Origin: Ostrinia nubilalis
Lineage: Eukaryota > Arthropoda > Insecta > Lepidoptera > Crambidae
Direction of reading: 5' to 3'
Length of the DNA: 64,000 nt
Assembly (NCBI RefSeq): GCF_963855985.1
Contig: NC_087104.1
Span: forward strand, 9,424,001 to 9,488,000
In this document: one piece after another, positions 23,328 through 34,110 of the stretch
Layout of the letters: each line of letters opens with the position of its first letter
Numbering within the stretch: the first letter of the stretch is position 1
Notes under the pieces: generated by a model
Seen by the model: the letters and a program-made list of their open reading frames with translations, nothing else
What the model was told of the DNA's origin: nothing
The model's database searches: none
Position numbers and translations under genes: made by a program

Positions 23328-23673
23328 ACTTGCCCCGCGAACGGGTCCATATTCGGTTGCATAAAAAATATTGTCATAATTTAAGAGTGCATAATTTTTT
23401 TTGGCATACTCATCATTTCGCATAACGTTAATACAGAATAAATCATAAGGCATATATTTTTTTGCCATAACCACTTTTATTATAATAATATTTTAATATA
23501 TATTTTTTCTGTATTCTTGTTTTTTTAATAACGATTTCTAGGCATAACATTTATTGGCATCTAAACCAATGCCATAAATATTACCATTCATAATATACAA
23601 AATACCATAATTTTAACAAATATGAAATATAAAAATGTTATACATATAAAATATAAGTTAACAAATATAAATA

Positions 23674-23953
23674 GACAAGCAAGCATGCAAACCAACATGC
23701 AAGCAAGCAGCAAGCATGCAATCAAACAGCAAGCATGCAAGCATGCAAGCAAGCTGCAAGGAAGCATGTAAGCATGCATGCAAGCAAGGATGCAAGCAAG
23801 CATGCAAGCAAGCAGCAAGCATGCAATCAAGCAGCAAGCACGCAAGCATGCAAGCAAGCAGCAAGCAAGCATGCAAGCAAGCAGCAAGCAAGCATGCAAG
23901 CAAGCAGCAAGGAAGCATGCATGCAAGCAAGCAAGCAAGCATGCAAGCAAGCA
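23674..23953. repeat. (AAGC/ATGC)n satellite-like array
   Basis: About 280 bp built of GCAAGCATGCAAGCAAGC-type units in irregular order. The array is open in several frames on both strands, giving long artefactual Cys/Ala/Leu-rich or Lys/Gln-rich frames (23588-24255). These should not be read as proteins. Confidence 0.95.
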
Positions 23954-23970
23954 TTAGGATTGCCTTATCT

Positions 23971-24153
23971 CCGGCGCTGCGGGAAGTGCGGTCCTTCCGC
24001 TCTGGCGTAACATATACCCGGCATGCCATGCTCGCTTCCGCAGCTTCGGCTTGCTGGTCGCCTTCGGCGACCAGCCTCAGCCGCTCCAGCTCGCACGGCT
24101 GCCGGATATATGTTACAGCGAGCGAGGACCGCACTCCCTCCGCGCCTCCGGCT
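23971..24153. repeat. GC-rich 180-bp imperfect palindrome
   Basis: Paired blocks on the two sides are GGGAAGTGCGGTCC with GGACCGCACTCCC, GTAACATATACCCGGC with GCCGGATATATGTTAC, and a perfect centre GCTGGTCGCC TTC GGCGACCAGC (24053-24075). The island is far more GC-rich than anything nearby. It could be a palindromic MITE core or a structured insert of foreign origin. No protein is recognisable. Confidence 0.85.
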
Positions 24154-24779
24154 TTTAAATTACACTCTAGTATAGGGCAGAATAGTACCACGTGGAAGAG
24201 ACCACGGCCAGTCGGGATCAACATAATTACAGACCAGGCAAGCTTAATGTTGTAAAAGAAATGTGGACTGTATAATATGTGCGTTATAATAGATAAAAGG
24301 GATTCGAGATCAAACAGAATGTATTTTCACGAGCTTAAGCTTTCTAAGAGACAGGTCAAAAATTAAGAACAAAAATGACAATGATACAGAGAATTTAGTT
24401 TTTGCAAATCTATAGGCCGAAAGAGTATAAAGGTGGAAGGAGGATCGTTCGCAACATCACAAATACATAATTATTTACTCTTCAATGTTGGTTGCTCTTA
24501 TAGACAATATTTATGACTTTAAATGTTATAAATAATTAAATTATGTTTATAGTATTTTATTAAAAACAAACTTTATGTATATAAAAATTATGTTCTTTAC
24601 ATTTATGATTATTTAAATTATGGTATTGAAAATTAGAGAAAGTTATTATTATGCCTAAGAAACCATTATGCATTTAGAAAACTATGCATATCAAAGTTTA
24701 TGCGAAAAAACTTTATGCAAATACTGTTATGCCAAACTAAATTATGATGAAAAATGTTATGCGTCTGAGAGGGCACCCC

Positions 24780-24825
24780 CCGCGAACGCCCCGCCAACGC
24801 CCCGCTAACGCCCCAGCACTGGAGC
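24780..24825 (+). repeat. ACGCCCCGC(T/C)A short tandem repeat
   Basis: Three to four units of ACGCCCCGCCA or variants at the right edge of the composite element. The GC-rich block is short and may be part of that element's terminus. Confidence 0.7.
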
Positions 24826-25619
24826 GACCGACTGTCGTTAATCTTAATGCAAATTCGTGCCGGGCGTCCCTAATGGCGCCCGTATTTACTATTTACACGT
24901 CTTATTCTTCGCGTTGAATTATTCTCTACGTGGTAGGAATTCGCTGAATGTCTGTAAGGTCCTACTGGCAGTGCTTGAAGATTTAAGAGAGCAAGATATA
25001 AATATATCACACACTCTAAATATCACATTCTCACAACAAGAGTGGTACAACTCAAAATACTTCTTTTTTTAGAAACAGCAAGTAGGTGTTCACGTAGTTT
25101 TTGACACAGTGAATCCGATAGCAAGAACTTTTTGATTATTTTGAGTGTTTGGTAGGGTAGGCGTACGATAATGTTTGAAGATGTTCATGTAAATTATGAA
25201 AATTATTTGAAAAAGCTGATATAACAATGTAACTAGACAATCCATTCCACTCTAAATCACTCAGTTTATTCCTTTAAACTACAAAACTTCCATTGGAAAT
25301 TCCTGTACAATAGTATAGTTAAATTCTTTGTCTCCGCTCGCAGAATTCCGCTCGTATAATGTAGGCTCTTGATCCAGCCAGTAAATGGGGCATAACTAGG
25401 CATTAGACAAATTGGCAAAGTGCCCGGCGCCCCGCCGGCATTGCCAGTAATACAGTGTGTATACGGCTTTAGTTGAAACTAGCATACGATTCCCTCGCTC
25501 TGGCTCTGGGGAAAATAAAAAAAAAATAACGTGACAGAGGCTGTATAGTTTAATGTCTTTGCGTGAAATAAATTGAAGACTGTTTTTGAAATTGTTTTTT
25601 TATTGTATTTTATTTCCAG
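24826..25619. other. Spacer, nothing recognised
   Basis: A 71-codon frame at 24857-25072 has no recognisable motif. Otherwise AT-rich. Confidence 0.4.
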
Positions 25620-26205
25620 TCAATTACAGTTTTTTATTTTTATTTATTTATTTAATAGGACAACCAACAAGACATACACTGGAAGACAATCAATATTTAC
25701 AACCTATTTAACTTAATCTAAGTGCTGCCTTAATTATAGGTTGCCACGGCATGCAATAGTGGACTTATACATAAACTGTGTCTACACTTAAAGAAAAGAG
25801 TTTCTTCAGCGAGTATTATTTAGCTGGAATAACATTTCGCCCGCGACTCGATGCGAAGCTGTTTAGGATTTTGCGCTTAAATGAAGGTAGCTTGTCCCGA
25901 AAGACATCTAGATCAAGATCGAGGTTCCTTGTTAGACTGTTAAACTGTCTTTGGAGTCTATTCATGGTGGCGTAGTGACCTAAATTGCTTTTGCAGCCTT
26001 TAATATAAAACGGAACATACCTAGCGCGACGTGCCAATTTAAAGGGAACATTGAGATTTATTAATTCTAGCAAAAATGGGCAGTCCGCAATACCATTAAT
26101 TATTTTATAAAGGAATACCAGGTCAAGCAAAAGCCTTCGGTCCTTTAGACTATCTAGTTTAAAGTGGGCTAGTCGCTCCTCATATGAAGGTTTGAAATAA
26201 ATACT
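25620..26205 (-). mobile_element. 5'-truncated LINE (CR1/jockey-type), 3' end
   Basis: A minus-strand non-LTR fragment: coding part at 25816-26193, then about 180 bp of 3' region, ending at the AT-rich (TTTA)-like tract at 25632-25660. Strong 5' truncation is the normal outcome of target-primed reverse transcription. Confidence 0.75.
25816..26193 (-). pseudogene. C-terminus of a LINE ORF2 (reverse transcriptase protein)
   Basis: 125 open codons begin with SYEERLAHFKLDSLKDRR and continue with DLVFLYKIINGIADCP, ending at a normal stop. This is the conserved tail that follows the RT domain in CR1- and jockey-clade ORF2 proteins (the Y-E-R-L...L..RR...L...YKI.NG pattern). The endonuclease and RT catalytic boxes are missing because of 5' truncation. 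No internal stops are seen, so the copy is fairly young. Confidence 0.75.
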
Positions 26206-27190
26206 TTTTTTAATAAAGATAAAGAGGATATGGGGGCAAAGTCAACCCACTGTTCATAAAAATATCTCATTATTAAGTACTCTGCCTAAATTAAAACAAT
26301 ATTTTTCTCGTATGTCATTTGTTCATATACATAGTTTTGTTTTCATACATAAGAATACATTACAGAAAATTAATTTGGGATAGTCTGTTTATACACGGTC
26401 TATATTCCGAAGGCCTTATGTGGGGTTAGGCGAGGAGCCAATCTCTTCTAATGACGGTTCCTAATACAATAATATTGCTCTATTATTTTAACTGGCCTTT
26501 TGCAGAACGAAATATATCTTGGCAGCCTTGCAGAATATTTTAATTTCATCTACAATGCAATCACTTATAAAAATATACAGTATGTAATTTTTTTGAAGGA
26601 CTTGTTTTACTAAGTGCTACTAGGAATTTATGACAAAGGTAGTGTCATTTTTTCCGTATTATAAGTTGACCAAGTAGTGTATTTGCTAAAATAATTTATT
26701 TCCACCAAACGTTACCTTAAAGCTTTTATTGGTAATTTAATTTGATAATAAAAACTACCATAATTTTGATGTTCAATTTTCACACTCACAATCGCCATCC
26801 TAACCAAACAAAACAAACGCCAGCCTCACAGGATCGTATCAGTTAATTGCATCAGGCATGAAAGCCGGGTCTAAAAATCATGAAAATACTGTTTTAGAGA
26901 CGTACGTACAACATTATTGAATTAGCCGGCCCGGCGCAATGCAGTATTTCTACGGAGAGATCGTGGAATTGAGCAAAATTTAATGTCTGCTCTTTATGAG
27001 AATTAGTTTTTGGAATTGGAAGGAATTAGCGAGAGGTTTTTTGTCCGTGTGAGGAACGGGTACAGTTAATTGCATAAAGTCGTTCGCATTGTTAATGAAG
27101 ATATTGTATAGAGCTTATGTATGTCGCATTTTAATGCGGAAAAATGGTTATTAAAGTGTAGTTTGTTTATTTTTCTTAGGATGCTTTGAC
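26206..27190. other. Spacer, nothing recognised
   Basis: No supported gene. The part at 26810-27070 is less repetitive and could be single-copy conserved DNA, but I see no specific signal. Confidence 0.4.
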
Positions 27191-27280
27191 AAAGGGAGAT
27201 GCCACACGGGCGTTGACGTTGCGTTGTGGTGTTGTGTCGACGCTGCGTTTTACGTCAGATTTATGTGTGGCATCTCTTTA
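27191..27280 (+). mobile_element. Small MITE family G (about 90 bp)
   Basis: Inverted ends AAAGGGAGATGCCACAC and GTGTGGCATCTCTTT enclose a CG-rich interior with repeated GTTG/GACG words. The target duplication is uncertain (AAA on both sides is low complexity). Confidence 0.6.
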
Positions 27281-27555
27281 AATGAATGGTTTTAACAAAA
27301 TCTGATGAAATTAAAAACTATTTTGTCAGAATTCTTTAAAAATACCTAAGGCTCTACTTGTTAGGGCAACGCCCGCAAAAAACCATCCGTTCGAATTTGA
27401 AATTGGAATTTCAAACGCACACACTTAAATGTGACACAATACTGGAATTTCGTAGGAAAGGACTCTTAAGCCCGTTTTCACCATCAATCCCTATAATTTA
27501 AGTGACACCTATGGTAACATATAACAGGAACTTAGTTTTCATAGGAGTTAAAAAT

Positions 27556-28798
27556 GGGTAGTATTTAAACGAGCGACTGTAAATTTATGTTGTAAGTGTC
27601 AAAAATAATTAATGTGGGCTAAAGAATTACTAAGTGAGCGACTGAGTGCGAGTGACGAAAAATCAAAAGAACAGCAACTTACAAAAAAAAAATTGAGTTC
27701 CTTAAAATATAAAATGAGAAGCTTCATAATATTTGAGCGACCTAATATTTGATTGAGTGTCAACATTAGGTCCTGCATTTTTTTCAATATTTGGCAAATG
27801 CTTTTTTTATACTGAGCGGTATTTTTAACTTTAATGAAGTGTTTCGAATGCAAAAACTACTTTGAAAAATACTATTATGAGCAGCGTATTATGAGCCCAC
27901 ATTTAAATAAAAAATGATCTTATGAAATAAATATTTGACGGAACACTATTCTGGTAGCGAAAAAAATAAATCATTAAAATTTAAGGGTAGGTAATCAAAT
28001 TAAACAATGTATTACGAAAAATGAAATAAATTTGTATTTTCTTAAATCGAATCAACAAAAACAAAACAAAATAAAATAAGTCGCTTCTGTCAACCCAAAA
28101 AAAAAGTAATCTTATTAATAAGGTTCATTGATTGGTACCTATGAGGATTGAGGGGCTCTACCTACTCATCGTCACTGTATGATAAGTGCTGGCTTGGACT
28201 TAGCGGGTCGGCCTCGTTTTCTTTTTTGTCCAATAGGTATCAGTTTTGCTTCCAGTGGCGGTGTTGTTAGTTTGAGCCGAATTGCTAGACCCAAAACGTG
28301 TTTGCATACATATTTTGTTAAAAATTCGGGACAGTCGCCCCGCCCCCATTCGAATTCGCGCGCTGTAACAATCTGTAGTTTTCATTAATAAAGCGTATCA
28401 AAATAAAAAAACATGAGACCTCAAATATAATATCAGTAACCAATAATCATTAATAAAGCAGCTCACAAAACTTTGCTTAGAATTAACTTTTTTGTAGTTC
28501 GTTCAGTAAAACCTCAATTAGAAAAATCTAATGTATCTTCATATTATTAAAGTTGCCCTCTCTGTATTTCTAGTCGCTCACTTAGTAATTTAGTCGCCCG
28601 GATAGTATTTTTATGTCTGAAATGTAATAATCAAAACCCACATTTTGTAAGTTCGTTCTGGATTTTATTATTGATCAATATTCGTCGTTAGTTTGGTTAA
28701 TTTTTCGCTTACTCAAATTCATACCGCTCAAGGTATTAAAACAGTATGCCATCATCAGTCGCAAAGTTTTTTTTTAGTCGCTCGTTTTATAATTCCCC
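27556..28798 (-). mobile_element. Mutator-like element (MULE) remnant inserted in MITE C
   Basis: A 1243-bp element bounded by a perfect 9-bp target duplication GTTAAAAAT (27547-27555 and 28799-28807). Termini are inverted: GGGTAGTATTTAAACGAGCG at the left, and the complement of CGCTCGTTTTATAATTCCCC at the right. Subterminal GAGCGACT words occur in inverted orientation towards both ends. A 9-bp duplication together with a SWIM-type transposase remnant (28172-28381) fits the Mutator superfamily. It is internally deleted and non-autonomous. Confidence 0.8.
28172..28381 (-). pseudogene. MULE transposase C-terminus with SWIM zinc finger and AT-hook
   Basis: Seventy in-frame codons contain CPEFLTKYVCKHVLGLAIRL, then GQKRKRGRPAKSKPAL, then a stop. 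C-P-x-F/Y...Y-x-C-K-H-x(2)-G-x-A is the second half of a SWIM zinc finger (CxCx(n)CxH). RKRGRP is an AT-hook that follows it in many arthropod MULE-type transposases. The first SWIM cysteine appears replaced by Gly (RGDC where C-x-C is expected). The frame is closed upstream by TGA and the catalytic DDE domain is absent, so it is a relic. Confidence 0.75.
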
Positions 28799-28835
28799 GT
28801 TAAAAATTAGGGATTGATGGTGAAAAAGGGAATTA

Positions 28836-30895
28836 GACTTGTACCAATGGTAAATAAATAAATAGTTATTTTATGTCTACTTTAGTCGCTGGTCAGCCTA
28901 GCCTCGCTACAATTTTCCGGACGCCTCACACAAATTAGCCGGGCATTTCATTTAAATACGTAATCGCATCGATGATTCATTCAAAATGATAGTTTAATAC
29001 GACAGCCGCGACGACGCGCCATTAATGAATGCCAACCGGCAAAACTGGTAATATCCAGTTATAACCGGTTATAACCTGTGGTAATGACACCACGCGATTG
29101 GCAGTTCAATTCGATCGGCAGACACGGTCATTACCGAGTTAACAAATGCCAGGAGTTATCGGGTTCTCACAACGGTAATTTTCTTGTTGTGTTGTAACGA
29201 TAGCGCTGTTAACATGTAATTTTTTGAAAACATTTTTGAGTGAAAAATACGGATAATATTATAAGGACTGGTATTATTTAGTCATCTCCTCTTTTAATAA
29301 TTTATTTTTACATCAGAAAATTATTTGCTTCTAAACATTAATTTATTTACACTTAATATAAACCTTGAGCAAGATAGTGGTTAAATACCTTATTTCTACA
29401 GAAGAACCCTAACGTGACACACCCAAATCGTAACGAGAAAACTTGTAATTTCTTCTTAAAGACCAAAAAATTTTGAACCTTAAGATAAGGCCATAAAGCT
29501 CAAAATAAGGTGTTCAGTAATACTTTGATTCCACTGCCATATAAAGTTTTAAATCTCAACAAATGAACATCGCATCTCCTAATATGACACCTAACAAATG
29601 ATTCAAATCAAATAAACTCCTGTTCAGTCAATAAATGTCTTAATTCATGTACAAACACCCTGTATGGTGCTAATAAATTACACAAACGACATTCTGGCCT
29701 TTAGACGGCCATTCATCCACCCCTGACCTTAATAAGGGGCAACCACCCCCAAAGTACGACAGATGTGTGAATTAAAATACTGCACCTAAAATTTATTTAC
29801 AACACGACATTCGACTATTAATCCCCGGCTATAGGGCTTTTAATCCACTAATATCCATTTTATTTGAATACTGTCAAATGGTTAAAACTCAAACACACAA
29901 GCAAAAGTTATCTCTATAATAAACAGAGCAAATAACATTTTCGCGCAACGCGAATCCGATCGGCGCTAAATCCAAAAAAATGTAGCTTGATAAATAATTT
30001 GAAGCTTATTCCGTGAGAGGAAAGGTTTAAGTTTGTTTACACGTGGATTACAATTTTTCAACACTTAACTAATTAAGGGGGAGGGCAGGCAATAACGGAA
30101 CACTGTAAAGGCGTAATGGTGATGCTAGAAATTATTGCCCTGGACGACGACTATGAATATTCATTTCGTTTGTTTTTTAAATTATGAAAGTCGTGGAAGA
30201 CTGCTATAAATTCTGGTCGCTGTAATAATTTTGATTGTTGTAATTTTGTTACAGTCGTTAAAATATTTGTAATTGTGTACCTACAGCTATTATAATTGTG
30301 TATGAACAAATGACCCGGGCAATAGGCACGTTTTAAGAAAATGATGTCGTAGTAAGTGTCCCTGATTTGACTTAGGGACATTAATTAGTCTCTAATTAAA
30401 TTACCATACCAATGTACAAGAAATTTTAATTTATAAATATCATCATTTTCTATAAATGAATTATTTTTATTTGGTATATAATAATAAAAAGCGAGTAATA
30501 TTCCCAAATACAAAAAACCAATCAAAGCAAATATTTAGAGGGCTTTCCAAATTCTATTGGAATAAATTACTTCACAATGTTCGCAAATTGAGCCTAGCTT
30601 TAAGCGCAGTCTAAAAGGCTCAATTAAGCGAGCCGATTTTATGTTCTCTACTTACCTACACTGGTCTGGTACACATTTGAATAAATAAATTTGAATATAA
30701 ATTCATCTGGGCCTAATTTAGAATGTTTTGAACGAAATAAAAGCAATTTATGTTTGGATGTTGAATTATTATACGTTTCAATCATAGTTTTAAAATAAAG
30801 TAATAGCCACACGTCAATAAAAATTTAGGTTTTTTAAGTAGGCAGTGTGGAACTAAACATACCTACGTACTACTACTTGCACTATACGTGATCAT
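28836..30895. other. Single-copy stretch, no supported gene
   Basis: No coding exon is recognisable. The part at about 28950-29210 is balanced in composition and repeat-free, and it carries a cluster of AACCGGTT-like words, listed separately. Confidence 0.4.
29040..29085. promoter_or_regulatory. Cluster of Grainyhead-like AACYGGTT words
   Basis: AACCGG, AACTGGT, CCAGTT, AACCGGTT and AACCTGT occur within 46 bp, one of them (AACCGGTT, 29062-29069) a perfect match to the Grainyhead consensus. A local cluster of a developmental factor's site in single-copy DNA is suggestive of an enhancer. It is only a motif count. Confidence 0.25.
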
Positions 30896-30897
30896 TT

Positions 30898-31025
30898 ACC
30901 ATCATCATCATAATCATCATTTCAGCCACAGGACGTCCACTGCTGTATGCATATATATGCATACAGCAGTGGACGTCCCATATATGCCTCCCCCAATGAC
31001 TTCCACATCGCACGGTTGGTAGCGT
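30898..31025 (-). mobile_element. RTE-type LINE 3' end carrying a palindrome
   Basis: (ATC)n-like start, CAGCCACAGGACGTCCACTG and CCCCCAATGACTTCCACATC match the minus-strand RTE tail seen at 10996, 22446 and 54509. A perfect 48-bp palindrome interrupts the normal sequence. Confidence 0.8.
30931..30978. repeat. Perfect 48-bp palindrome
   Basis: The 24 bases from 30931 (GGACGTCCACTGCTGTATGC then ATAT) are followed immediately by their exact reverse complement to 30978, with no spacer. The outer half duplicates, in inverted orientation, a segment of the RTE tail itself. Confidence 0.95.
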
Positions 31026-31687
31026 TGATCATTTATCGGTAATTAAATATTATTTAACTGCAATTTTAATCGGAATCTGACTATATTTGTCACAGTCACC
31101 AAGTCGTGTTATTACTTGCTAAGACTACCCGAGCACAAAGATTTTGATCCAGGGCCACTTCATACCGCGTAAAAGCCCGAAGATTTTTCATCTTAATATT
31201 CGGTGATAAAGTGTATAGAAGCGCTGAGGCCGATTATTTTCAATCGAAGATTTTCAACGGAGGAAAAATATTCGTTTCCCATTCAATCTGTCCCTCGCTG
31301 CGTCTTGCCCTGCCCCTGCCTCCCCTGCGGGATACCGCATTGCAGCCGACTTTATGAGATATTTGGATCGGTTTACAGAACAAAAAAATGCGTGCCGATA
31401 TTTGTTTGGCAGGATTGTGGCACAGGTTTGCGGATATTTTGAATTTCTATGCTTTAATAAAATATGACGTTTACATTCAATGTTATTTTTATCCGGTTTT
31501 GTATAACAATAAGCGACATGTGACAAAATGGTATTGTTATGATCGGTATTGGTATCGGTTATGTCCTTGCCGTTCTTTTGTTTCCGATTTGCCAATTTTG
31601 TTCTGTTGTTATGAATTTTATAGACTTTTGTTTTTTGTTGCAGGTACTTCACCGCTTACATTATCAGGCACACATACTAAACTAAGT
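31026..31687. other. Spacer with open frames on both strands, unrecognised
   Basis: From 31254 to 31480 both strands stay open for 70-130 codons over a moderately GC-rich patch (CTGCGTCTTGCCCTGCCCC). I recognise no domain. Chance is the likeliest explanation, though an unrecognised exon cannot be excluded. Confidence 0.3.
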
Positions 31688-31695
31688 ATAACTAT

Positions 31696-32395
31696 TAGAG
31701 ATGAAACGGATAGTTGTTTGGCCGGATACCGGATACCGGATATCCGGCCAGCTGCTAGGCCGGATAGCCGGATATCCGGCGGCCGGATAGTTGGCCAATT
31801 GTCTCGTTGCATGTCGTGACGAGTTTAGCGCCGCATAGGTGCTTCTAACGAGATCAGTGGGTCTATTAGTAGAATGACTAGTCACACTTTTCGAAAATCG
31901 AATCCGTCCGAATAGAATGTCAGATTTTGCCACTTGTCTAGGGGGTAGATCAATTCGGGCGATTTCGGTTGCCATCGTGAGTGTGTGATTGAATAGTGCA
32001 AATTAAATTAGTTTACTTGAGATGAGAGATCATCAGTGAAAAAAAGATCGCCTATTTTATTTGGAAATATTTCAACATTAACAGATATTTACTATTAATG
32101 TATTCGTCATTAGAGTGAATAGCCCAGAAAAATAAATTAGTTTTTTGAAAAGCTTTAATATGGCTTTTTTGTAACTTTTGGACTTTAAATAAAAGACGTC
32201 ATTATTATAAGCCATTTTATTGACATTTACCTCAAAGATTAATGCATTTCATTTTATTAATAGGAAATGGTCGTAGTTTTTTAATATCCGGTATCCGGCC
32301 GGATAGTGAGTTACTATCCGGTATCCGGCCGGATAGTAAATTTAGGCCGGATATCCGGCCTACCGGATAGTTACCGGATATCCGTTTCATCTCTA
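31696..32395 (+). mobile_element. hAT-type non-autonomous element, copy 2 (700 bp)
   Basis: Inverted termini TAGAGATGAAACGGATA / TATCCGTTTCATCTCTA are perfect over 17 bp, and the element is flanked by the 8-bp duplication ATAACTAT (31688-31695 and 32396-32403). Both subterminal regions are saturated with GGCCGGATA/TATCCGG words, a transposase-binding-site pattern. A minus-strand frame in the centre starts MATEIARIDLPPRQVAKSD and does not resemble a hAT transposase. Confidence 0.9.
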
Positions 32396-32403
32396 ATAAC
32401 TAT

Positions 32404-34063
32404 CTATTAACTACTATTTGACTACAAGAGACTAAATACAATTTAAAATACAGACACCACGAAGATTTTATTAGAACTGCCCGGCCAACTTACAACTAAA
32501 AAGAGATCTGAGGATAAATTTAATAGACGGCGCGTTTAAAAATTAAAGGCAAAAAGTACAAAACGACATTTTAAGTCACGTTTCGTGTAAATTCATTTTT
32601 GAACTTTTATTTTTTCTCTCATTGGGGAGCCGGGTTTATGTTATCTTTTGCGTTTGGTTTTTGTTTATTTTCCGCGAACCCTTAATTTCGCGTTGAGTAA
32701 TTTTTTCGTTCGCTAACGATGGTGGATTTGGAATTGCAAATGTCGTTAATTGTCCGATGAAAGTTAGCGTTCGCACTTAGAGGAACGCAGGCGACTGATT
32801 GTTGAAATATTTAACGCTTCCTCGAATAATTTAACGAAGTGCCTTTGCTGTCAAATAATCACGCCGTTGTTAGACTGATCTAAAATTCTTATTGTATTTG
32901 TAAACCGTTTGACTTTGAATTAATCCTGATCTTGTTCTTAACGCTCAGTGTTATTGCATAAATTGTCCTACGTGATTGATGAGAGAGTTGCGTTAATTGT
33001 AACCAATAAAATATTCAATGACGTCGCGTATATTGTAACTACAGCCATCTTGAACAAGACATCGATCTATCTGTGCCATTATTGGACTAATAAATTAATA
33101 CCCTTGTCTGGAAACTCGACAATCGAGAATTCCCCAAACAACTGTACTTAAGTCTCGATATAAAGTATTTCTGTTGCCAACTTCACCGAGATCCCCAATG
33201 AATTCATCATTATTATTTGTACTGAACAGCTAAATCGGTGGCCCTCTCGTATCAAGAGTTTTCAACTTTCTAGCATAATATTTATTTAGAATTTCACACA
33301 ACCACGGCGAATTTGACAAAACCAATACCTATTGCGTTAGCGAAATTCAATTGTTCAGGCTATTTTACCTATTACTTATAATGGTATATTGATTAATATT
33401 ACCATAACAACTTTAGAGACTCTACGACTACGATAACTGTACTACCTGTGCCTACTTACTGAAATAAAAAAAAGCTTCCAAAATTGAGTCATCTAGTGTT
33501 CAGTTTCATACAAACATGAAACACGAACCTAAAATAGTTCATTCAATCGTAAATTTTAATTGTAACTGCAAACCGGTTCCAGTATTAACCGTTGACTCAA
33601 TGTAACTGATACACTCACAATTTTGTCCAGCGTTTTGCCATAGCGAACCACGAGGCACAACTACAAATTTTATTGGAAAAACATTTGTATTGGCTTATTT
33701 CCTGCCCGCGGTATTATTTCATACTAATATTACTACAGGATATTTCAACGGAAACGTACAAATGGGTTTCGCAAAACTTTTTTGTTGGCCGATTTTGATC
33801 GAGTTTCAATACCTGCCAAGCTTTTTGTAGTAACTAGCCAGTGATATGGCTCTTTTATTTTACAATTTTACCAAAAATCGGATGCTATTGATGGCGCGAT
33901 CCATTTAGTTTGTTTAGTTTTGGGCCTTTAGATGTATAAATAAATAATTGTTTTGTTATGACATTTATCATGCTCTCACTTTTTTATCTGTTTAAAAAAA
34001 TATATGTAGAGTATTTTCTAGTATTGTAAATATGCATTTTCTTTCTATTTTCCTTTATATTGA
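32404..34063. other. Spacer, nothing recognised
   Basis: No gene signal in about 1.6 kb. Confidence 0.45.
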
Positions 34064-34110
34064 ACTAGCGGCCGCCCGGACGGCTATTGAACAACCTTCG
34101 ATGGCGATTC
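34064..34110 (-). mobile_element. Helitron 3'-end stub
   Basis: ACTAGCGGCCGCCCGGACGG on the plus strand is the complement of a Helitron 3' end (hairpin, then CTAG|T) and matches the start of 55374-55863. The rest is not recognisable. Confidence 0.4.

Larger units (their letters stand above)
23328..24805. mobile_element. Composite element with inverted CATAA-rich arms (candidate novel transposon)
   Basis: The left arm (about 23355-23660) is packed with GCATAA, TCATAA and CCATAA words. The right arm (about 24480-24765) carries the same words on the opposite strand. Just outside the arms lie CCCCGCGAACGGG (left) and GGCACCCCCCGCGAACG (right). The centre holds a satellite and a GC-rich hairpin, listed separately. 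Inverted subterminal repeats of one short word are typical of DNA transposon ends, but no target duplication or transposase is visible, so the boundaries are approximate. Confidence 0.45.
27479..28832 (+). mobile_element. MITE family C, copy 2, split by a MULE
   Basis: The left half (27479-27555) and right half (28799-28832) match the intact copy at 9944-10061. The pair is flanked by TTA at 27476-27478 and 28833-28835. Removing the insert and one copy of its 9-bp duplication rejoins the two halves to the pattern of copy 1 (TTAAAAATTAGGGATTGATG). Confidence 0.85.

Noticed and set aside
23674..23953. A CRISPR-like array
   Set aside because: Units are short, irregular and lack unique spacers; the genome is that of an insect.
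23588..24255. Long open frames (120-188 codons) on both strands
   Set aside because: They run through the AAGC/ATGC array and the GC palindrome, are open in several frames at once and give low-complexity peptides; not genes.
31254..31652. 132-codon minus-strand frame and a 70-codon plus-strand frame as an exon
   Set aside because: No recognisable domain, both strands open at once, and no splice or promoter support.
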